A stretch of DNA of 64,000 nt from Moesziomyces globuligerus. Lineage: Eukaryota; Basidiomycota; Ustilaginomycetes; Ustilaginales; Ustilaginaceae. Shown here piece by piece: positions 59,501-64,000 of this stretch. Made by a program: the position numbers and the translations under genes. The DNA lies in NCBI GenBank assembly GCA_030849465.1, contig JARVLF010000016.1, positions 868,001 to 932,000 on the forward strand. The letters run 5' to 3'. The notes below the pieces were generated by a model, which worked only from the letters and a program-made list of their open reading frames with translations, ran no database searches and was not told the origin of the DNA. How positions within the stretch are numbered: the stretch's first letter is position 1; each line of letters opens with the position of its first letter.

Positions 59501-60703
59501 GATGCGCGATTTGAGCCCGTTGACGTCATTTTGACACCGCATCTCGAAGGAAAGCGAGTCGATGATGGTGGTGAGGGCGAGGCCGATGAGCGAGAATTGA
59601 TCGCGTGCCAGATCGTCAGATGCTTGCTTTCTTTCGTAGATGTCGGGTCGGCATTCGCGCAGAACCGCATCCATTGTCTCGAGAGCGGCCACGGGCTTTG
59701 CATCGAGAGCGAGCCAGATCGCTTCGAGCATCCTGATGGAGAATCGAAGCCTGCCTTGGCGGGGGCTAGACAAGGGCGGTTGCCGTGTCTTTTCGAGAAA
59801 GGTGATGCAGTCCTGGTGGAGAGCGCGGATACGCTTGCTGAAGAGGAAACGAAGCGCCTTTTTGGTGTGAGAGAATTGGTTGGTAGAAACCAGGTGCACT
59901 GTTCTGGCCAACGATCTGGCTACTTCGACTCTGGTTTGGGCAGGCAGCGCTTCCTTGTGCGCATGCTGTTGATATGAGCGCCAAAGGCGATGCGCCGAGA
60001 TTCGGCGAGCGTCGTAGCCGTTCAGACCGTCTTCGTTGAGCATCTTTGAGAATCTCGCGGAGTCGGTCAACAAGAGGTCACTGAAGTGCTTCTCGAGATC
60101 CTCGTCCGTACCTGTGCCCTGGCTGGACTGCGCGGTGGACCTAGACTGCCAAGGAGCTTGCCAGTGGGCTCGGTCGGAATCGAGACGCGATGCAGATGAG
60201 TCGGCTTGGTCATCGCGGCCAGAAGCTCGCATGGAATGTCCTATTGGGGGCGCCTCGAATGGATGCTTTGGTGACGAAGGCTCGAAGGCAGCCGGGACAT
60301 AGTGGTCGGTGGATGTCCGCTTCTCGTCTCGTCGAGCGGCTGCAGTCGAATTGGACCGAGACTGGGAAAGGACCAACGTGGGGGGCAAACGCGGAGACGA
60401 CAGCTTGCGGAAGCCGACGGGCTCGCGCTGTAAAGCTGCATCGCGGGGCAGCACCGTAGCGGAACCGACTCTGCTTCGTCGGATGCTCAAAGAGTGTCGA
60501 TGTGCAATGTCAGAGGTACCAATGGAGCGGTGTGCCGGGAGCACACGGCCTGCGGCTGCAGCATAGCCCGATGGGTGCGCATCGATGGACTCGATGCGAG
60601 CTGCCAGTCGGCAGATGGTGGTGGCGAGGGAGAGCAAGCTGAGGGTACTGTCGCTTCGATTCGGCCGCACCTGTGCCAGCGCGGCTGGTGGTGGTGGCCG
60701 CAT
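56585..60703 (-). CDS. Large pentatricopeptide-repeat protein, probably mitochondrial
   Basis: One exon of 1372 codons from ATG 60701-60703 (MRPPPPAALAQVRPNRSDST). The N-terminal ~150 residues are rich in Arg, Ser and Ala with few acids, as in mitochondrial presequences. PPR motifs are clear at about 670-905: DYNLLIDTYVRRLDIDAAL, YTYTILINGFALRHDPDA, VTYAALLDCYVESGVYGA, and FHFTIMIHGYLRLGEQQEA with VTWSVMVHSYARSENDVN; weaker copies lie near 1000-1060. PPR proteins bind organellar RNA in a sequence-specific way and control its stability or translation. The C-terminal 250 residues are acidic (EVDEASDVPKEDDGVDMD). The exact yeast orthologue (for example Cya5-like) cannot be set from this. Confidence 0.85.
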   Translation of the reverse strand: MRPPPPAALAQVRPNRSDSTLSLLSLATTICRLAARIESIDAHPSGYAAAAGRVLPAHRSIGTSDIAHRHSLSIRRSRVGSATVLPRDAALQREPVGFRKLSSPRLPPTLVLSQSRSNSTAAARRDEKRTSTDHYVPAAFEPSSPKHPFEAPPIGHSMRASGRDDQADSSASRLDSDRAHWQAPWQSRSTAQSSQGTGTDEDLEKHFSDLLLTDSARFSKMLNEDGLNGYDARRISAHRLWRSYQQHAHKEALPAQTRVEVARSLARTVHLVSTNQFSHTKKALRFLFSKRIRALHQDCITFLEKTRQPPLSSPRQGRLRFSIRMLEAIWLALDAKPVAALETMDAVLRECRPDIYERKQASDDLARDQFSLIGLALTTIIDSLSFEMRCQNDVNGLKSRIQLRRSYYDDQGMLDGILNGQLDPNESDQPLKEFLKWYASSMHAFLFSHPSFRHARSNLLSCLCHAPDANQLVEQLSEDFDVTDQGFASACEMLLRSKLIYQGPSAALELYEELWTLDVPLSSAILGRLVKDSNGEDPSARLEALLHRVSFHNKLKVRTNLLRSIALRWAMRNRADRFRPILMHLDDRRNKSNAKFKLRVYRQLFAARGDIKSLIANLAETHDFKSRLRDKCQPGKLPLGPREFALLLRACNRSNDIDSAEQFLAEAVDRGLQMRSSDYNLLIDTYVRRLDIDAALSIFEQMKSHGIQPDKYTYTILINGFALRHDPDAAAHTLRAMVAAGLTPDRVTYAALLDCYVESGVYGAAIRLFGWMQGRRDNRLRPSIEVCNIILKAYVLSSLPVQRVMKFVDSVRRAGLMLNANTYALMLQSACDAGLMHIAEEVFSEAESVLPNPVEGGVGQGANLFHFTIMIHGYLRLGEQQEAKEYFDEMQRRKLHPSAVTWSVMVHSYARSENDVNYNLASTLVSQLVSDENKQAFKPFFLSDSQASAEAVSRFKKSDEAVSASRKSPSFDVLYTVLMSSQARRGEPELVEKTLERLVSSTSGLSVYNMTPLLDAYRRVGDVDSALLVFEQIYRLGLEATSVSRHRVYAHSPPGNKPEAPQSGQDSATEKIATRRQDASSRSILCLPISIMIDVLSAAGKHEEIARIWTRAKQDGFGFDSANWNHLAASMASAGQLEEALSVVEHVLYNEPPRSWALERASPDMKAYHAKMATESAEAERKSQDEVDEASDVPKEDDGVDMDAHYDPYLTEAEIDPAAAHRSDATGAPQRPPNRRYEMRTSDDPHTDLPFERRQSTISDAEEETKADETGDDYAEPSAFYLDEKSGLPDVRELVDSELARFSPWYAHFGTMEAISRELAELNEADKVIALLDRFPTAASLIDRHERKVEIMRERQREEAVRSARNLIDGRS

Positions 60704-61535
60704 GCCGGTGCTTCCCTATGGGCGAGGCAAGGCAGCTCCTCTAGCACCGGCAGCCTTCGTGCACAGCAGACAAACACCAAGCGCCACCTGATAACGTCGC
60801 CATGCGAGGCAGCGGAGCTTCTCCGTAGTGCAGCCGAAGGCGAATGTGTACGGCGCTGGTGGGCAGCGGCGTCTGAGCGAACTTCGTCGATGCTATGCCA
60901 GCATGAGCGGAAGAGATGTCGAGTTGGCCCTGGACCGCAGCAGGCGTGCTCGACGAGGATGTGTGCCTGGCAAGAGTGTTCCTAGTCGTCTCGGGATGGC
61001 TGCTTGCGCCTGTCTCGCTGAAGCCGACGGCAAGAGCGATGCGGGTCTGGAGTGGCAAGAGCAAAGAGGATGATGGTGTTGGATTCACGAGGAGCTGGCT
61101 GGCTGAGCCAGGGTCGCAGAAGAATCGAAAATAACGTCAGCTACGGCTACGCCCCTCGCAGGCTGGCTCGACGCGAAAAAGTGATTTCTTCCGTTCATGT
61201 GCGAGTGCGAGTGGAGCTGTGGCCCGCGGCTGCGATGACGCCGTCTGCTGCCGTGAGGGATTTTGTCGATCCGAGGTCGGAAGACCTGGACGGCTCATCC
61301 AATTTTCTCCACTTTGGACGCAGCCGCTGCCAGCGGTTTCTCGTCCGAAAAGGTCCAAATATGCTTGCGAGACACGGATGTCGGAACTGGGCAGGCAATA
61401 TGGCATGCCTTGAGACCCTGGTTTTGGCTGCCGGCCTTTCTTCAACATCGGCCGCATCTATCACCCACCAGCGCAGAAGACAAGCACGGACTGCATTCTA
61501 CTCTTGCTCCTAGCAAGGACGAACCAACTGCAGCC
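60704..61535. other. Divergent PPR / YEATS promoter region
   Basis: 832 bp between the two start codons. The YEATS reading frame is open for about 91 codons upstream of its ATG but starts there with a TTG; I regard it as leader. Confidence 0.45.
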
Positions 61536-62846
61536 ATGTCGAGCAAGCGCGTTCGAGGTCTCGCCATGCATCGCCCGATCCTCTACGGATCGACGTCGAC
61601 GCCGCTCACCCCTGCAGAGAAGTTGGCCGCGCCTCCGGATCACACACACAAGTGGACCGTCTCCGTGCGTAGCGCGGCTTCCCACCCGCTTCCATCGCTC
61701 TCGGCCATCTCGGGCCTTGCCAACAATGCCAACGTCGAACCCGGCTCCGAGCTAGCCGCCGCCAACGCTGCTGCAGCCACGACGAGCAATGCACCGGCTG
61801 CGTCCAGCTCCGCAGCAGCCAGCTCGTCCGGATCGATCTCCACCCGCGGCCGCGACGTGGAGCACGACTACCACAAGATGGTCGGCGGCAAGGACGATCT
61901 CTCCCACTTCATCAAGCGCGTCCAGTTCAAGCTGCACGACACCTACCCTCAGCCCACACGCAACATCGACAAGCCGCCGTACAGCGTCACCGAGACCGGA
62001 TGGGGCGAGTTCGAGATCCAGATCAAGATCTTCTTTGTGCCAGAAGCCAACGAGAAGCCCATCACGCTATTTCACCACCTCAAGCTGCATCCCTGGCTAG
62101 CCTCCGTGGCTGCAGTGGAGTCCGAGCAACCCGCCGCTCCCTCCATCCCGGCACCGCTCCCGCCTGCCGACACATCCGCGCCTGAAACAGCCTCGGAAGC
62201 CACAGAAACCACAGTCCAGGCGGAGCCGCAGGCATCCACAGATACCCCGAAGCAAGAACCGGATGCCACAGCGATGGACGTGGATCCGGTCAGCAATGCG
62301 AACGGGGCCGAGGGGAGCACGCAGCCGGACGGCGCGGATGCATCCGCGAGCTCGGCAGCAGCCCCGGCCCCGCCCAAACCTGCGCTGCCGCCCGTGGTGC
62401 ATTCGTGGCAGTACGACGAGATTGTGTTTCCGGAGCCGATGGAGGCGTTCTACGACATCCTCTCCACACATCCGCCCACGCAGCTCGCCGTGACCTCGGC
62501 GCTGGCGTTTGCTGACCCAGCCGCCTACCGCTCGTACCAGTATGCGCTGAGCGAAGCGGCTCAGGGCAAAACCAGTGGACCGACACCCATCCCACCGCAT
62601 CCGCTGCACACGCCTACGGGCTATCTCTTCGATGCGCTTTCGCTCGAGGCCCAGCAGGCAGAGGCAGACCGGATCGAGATGGCGCGCATCGCGGCGATTC
62701 GCGATCTGGAACAGGGCCGCGAACAGCTCATCAAGGCCGAAAAGGCGCTCAAGGACGCCAGGAATCGCATCACCACCCTCAACAACGCTCTCATCGCCTC
62801 CGCCACCGCCGCACCATCCAGCAACACCGTGCCGCCGGCGGCGTGA
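61536..62846 (+). CDS. YAF9: YEATS-domain protein Yaf9/GAS41
   Basis: ATG 61536 ([20 protein letters not shown]) starts a 436-residue protein. The YEATS domain is split: [10 protein letters not shown] at about 33-45, then about 65 Ala/Ser-rich residues, then [40 protein letters not shown] and a KIFFVP strand ending near 190. A low-complexity linker follows. [20 protein letters not shown] (~288-308) and a C-terminal coiled coil ([20 protein letters not shown], ~385-415) complete the Yaf9 layout. Yaf9 reads acylated histone H3 and is a shared subunit of the SWR1 and NuA4 complexes in the nucleus. Usual fungal Yaf9 is around 230-260 residues, so this one is enlarged by insertions. Confidence 0.92.
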   Translation: MSSKRVRGLAMHRPILYGSTSTPLTPAEKLAAPPDHTHKWTVSVRSAASHPLPSLSAISGLANNANVEPGSELAAANAAAATTSNAPAASSSAAASSSGSISTRGRDVEHDYHKMVGGKDDLSHFIKRVQFKLHDTYPQPTRNIDKPPYSVTETGWGEFEIQIKIFFVPEANEKPITLFHHLKLHPWLASVAAVESEQPAAPSIPAPLPPADTSAPETASEATETTVQAEPQASTDTPKQEPDATAMDVDPVSNANGAEGSTQPDGADASASSAAAPAPPKPALPPVVHSWQYDEIVFPEPMEAFYDILSTHPPTQLAVTSALAFADPAAYRSYQYALSEAAQGKTSGPTPIPPHPLHTPTGYLFDALSLEAQQAEADRIEMARIAAIRDLEQGREQLIKAEKALKDARNRITTLNNALIASATAAPSSNTVPPAA

Positions 62847-62994
62847 GAGCATCACGCTCCGTGGACCATGTATTTGTACCGCCATGCAACTATTTATTTT
62901 CGACCCGTGGTATGTGGCTGGCGCTGCGACACGGGCACAGGACTGCGCACACAGGATGCGTCGAGGCGAAGAAGATGAAGCGAGCGTCAGCAAG

Positions 62995-64000
62995 TTAAAT
63001 GTCGGTGTCTGGCTGATGGTTGTACAGGTGATCGTAGCGGAAGCACATGATGCCCTTTCTGGGATGCATGACGTCCTTGATCTTGACCTTTTCAAAGAGG
63101 CCGTAGAAGTCGATGGGATCCTGGAGGGTGGCGACCATGGTGGTATTGGTGCCGTCCGGATGACGGATTCTTCGGCGGCCCGTGTACTGGAAGTAGGCGT
63201 TGTGTTTGTGCTGCCAGCTTCGCCAGAGACGGTCGATCTCGCAGTGGAGGAGCCAGAAGGCGGGTTCGCACGTGGCGCTGAAGAGCCACATCTCGCCTCC
63301 GATCGCCTGGTGCAGCCAGGCGTGGATCGTCGTCTCGAGCTGGATGCGAAGCTTCTGATAGCTCGGCTCGTCCAGGTAGTCTTCCACCAGCGAAGCGTTG
63401 AAGTTCGAGGTGTACATGTCGCCTCGTTGCAGATGCTTGGCCTTCCAGTTGCCGTTGAAGTAGCGCGTCACCGGATGCGGCTTGTAGACCGAATGACCCG
63501 GTTTCTTGGGGCTGGGCAACAGACCGCAGTGCAGATTCTTAAAGGGACCATTGGGAATCGGACCTCCCTTACCATCGTCGCCGCCGAACGCCTGCCAGAG
63601 CGCCGCATTCTGGATGCCGTTCTTCCAGTCGCTCTCCACATCCCAATAGGCCTCGCGACCCTTGTAGCCCGACACGCGCATCAGGCTGTAGAAGGCGCGC
63701 AGGAAGGCGGTATGGCACGGCAGGAAGCACGAGCTGTAGTGCATCTCCTCCTGCAGTCCGATGTGCACCAGCGTCAGGTCGTCCATGAAGCTGCCGCCCT
63801 TGATGAAGATCGACTTGCCCGGATGGCTGAGCGCGCGGAAACTTGCGATCCACGACGTCTTCTCCGCCTCGGTGAGTGTGTACCACGAAACGCGCTCCAT
63901 CGGATGCGTACACTTGACCGAAGCATGGCCCGATGCCGTGCCTCCAGCACGACGATCGAGCTCGGACGACGTCGAAGCGAGCGAGCGAGCCTCGATCGCC
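62995..64000 (-). CDS. Tyrosinase / polyphenol-oxidase family protein (5' end outside window)
   Basis: The frame is open from the stop at 62995-62997 to the right edge of the window. The Met at 63898-63900 is internal, because KCTHPMERVSWYTLTEAEK continues the conserved N-terminal tyrosinase motif upstream of it. CuA ligand candidates are His codons at 63763-63765 (LVHIG), 63739-63741 (MHYSS) and 63712-63714 (FLPCHTAFL). CuB candidates are HAWLH and the His of FWLLHCEIDRLW. GYKGREAYWDVESDW also matches the family. The usual FLPWHR reads FLPCHT, and the usual HH before the DRLW reads LH. Tyrosinases oxidise phenols to quinones for pigment synthesis; fungal ones of this length are often secreted. 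It is convergent with the YEATS gene (148 bp between stops). Confidence 0.88.
   Translation of the reverse strand, partial: AIEARSLASTSSELDRRAGGTASGHASVKCTHPMERVSWYTLTEAEKTSWIASFRALSHPGKSIFIKGGSFMDDLTLVHIGLQEEMHYSSCFLPCHTAFLRAFYSLMRVSGYKGREAYWDVESDWKNGIQNAALWQAFGGDDGKGGPIPNGPFKNLHCGLLPSPKKPGHSVYKPHPVTRYFNGNWKAKHLQRGDMYTSNFNASLVEDYLDEPSYQKLRIQLETTIHAWLHQAIGGEMWLFSATCEPAFWLLHCEIDRLWRSWQHKHNAYFQYTGRRRIRHPDGTNTTMVATLQDPIDFYGLFEKVKIKDVMHPRKGIMCFRYDHLYNHQPDTDI

Noticed and set aside
61263..61535. Upstream extension of the Yaf9 frame
   Set aside because: Starts at TTG and precedes the canonical SKRVRG start of the family.
1..64000. CRISPR array, transposase, rRNA or integrated virus
   Set aside because: No regularly spaced repeats, terminal inverted repeats with a transposase, rRNA cores or viral genes were recognised anywhere in the window.

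Overview
The window looks like nuclear DNA of a basidiomycete smut fungus (Ustilaginales; Ustilago/Sporisorium/Pseudozyma relatives). The reasons are the GC-rich coding sequence, very few and short introns (8 inferred introns of 74-150 nt, in 6 of the 23 genes), long single-exon ORFs, pyrimidine-rich leaders, and a gene set typical of fungi (fungal-type UreF, Osh-like OSBP, Hcs1-like helicase, PKA with a long N-terminus, tyrosinase). The genus assignment is inference; nothing here names the species.

Layout. 1-2910 (-): N-terminal 970 codons of an ATR/Rad3/Mec1 checkpoint kinase, running off the left edge. 3437-3849 (+): tiny three-exon MZT1/MOZART1 gene, divergent from ATR. 5445-7283 (+): four-TM MARVEL-like protein. 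7464-8590 (-): isocitrate-lyase/PEP-mutase family enzyme, divergent from ureF-like 8897-10390 (+). 10580-11347 (-): small three-TM protein. 13561-15294 (+): disordered protein with CDK-type sites, a KEN box and a PIP-degron-like motif. 15650-17434 (+): class III CoA-transferase family. 18649-20808 (+): PH + ORD oxysterol-binding protein. 20935-24891 (-): large BTB protein. 25823-27103 (-): FAM72-domain protein.

27104-33872 is a gene-poor stretch of about 6.8 kb. It is followed by a compact housekeeping block: HIS3 33873-34695 (-), PGS1 34996-36750 (-), RPN8 37265-38353 (+), Hcs1/IGHMBP2-type helicase 38792-41338 (+), ELP1 41425-45861 (-) and PKA catalytic subunit 46350-48410 (-). A second gene-poor stretch (48411-52452) precedes mitochondrial uL14m 52453-52945 (+). 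Then come a wax-synthase-like acyltransferase 54005-55572 (+), a six-cysteine putative secreted protein 56022-56489 (+), a giant PPR protein 56585-60703 (-), a Yaf9/GAS41 YEATS protein 61536-62846 (+) and a tyrosinase that runs off the right edge, 62995-64000 (-).

There is no metabolic gene cluster; most neighbours are unrelated housekeeping genes arranged as divergent or tightly convergent pairs. I recognised no transposon with an intact ORF, no CRISPR array, no rRNA and no convincing tRNA. The least explained material is the two gene-poor stretches, which share a recurring TACTGTA/TACAGTA heptamer (once as an 18-bp perfect palindrome), and several proteins with unusual architecture: the FAM72 protein, the YEATS domain with an internal insertion, the tyrosinase with altered copper-site neighbours and the OSBP with an altered signature.
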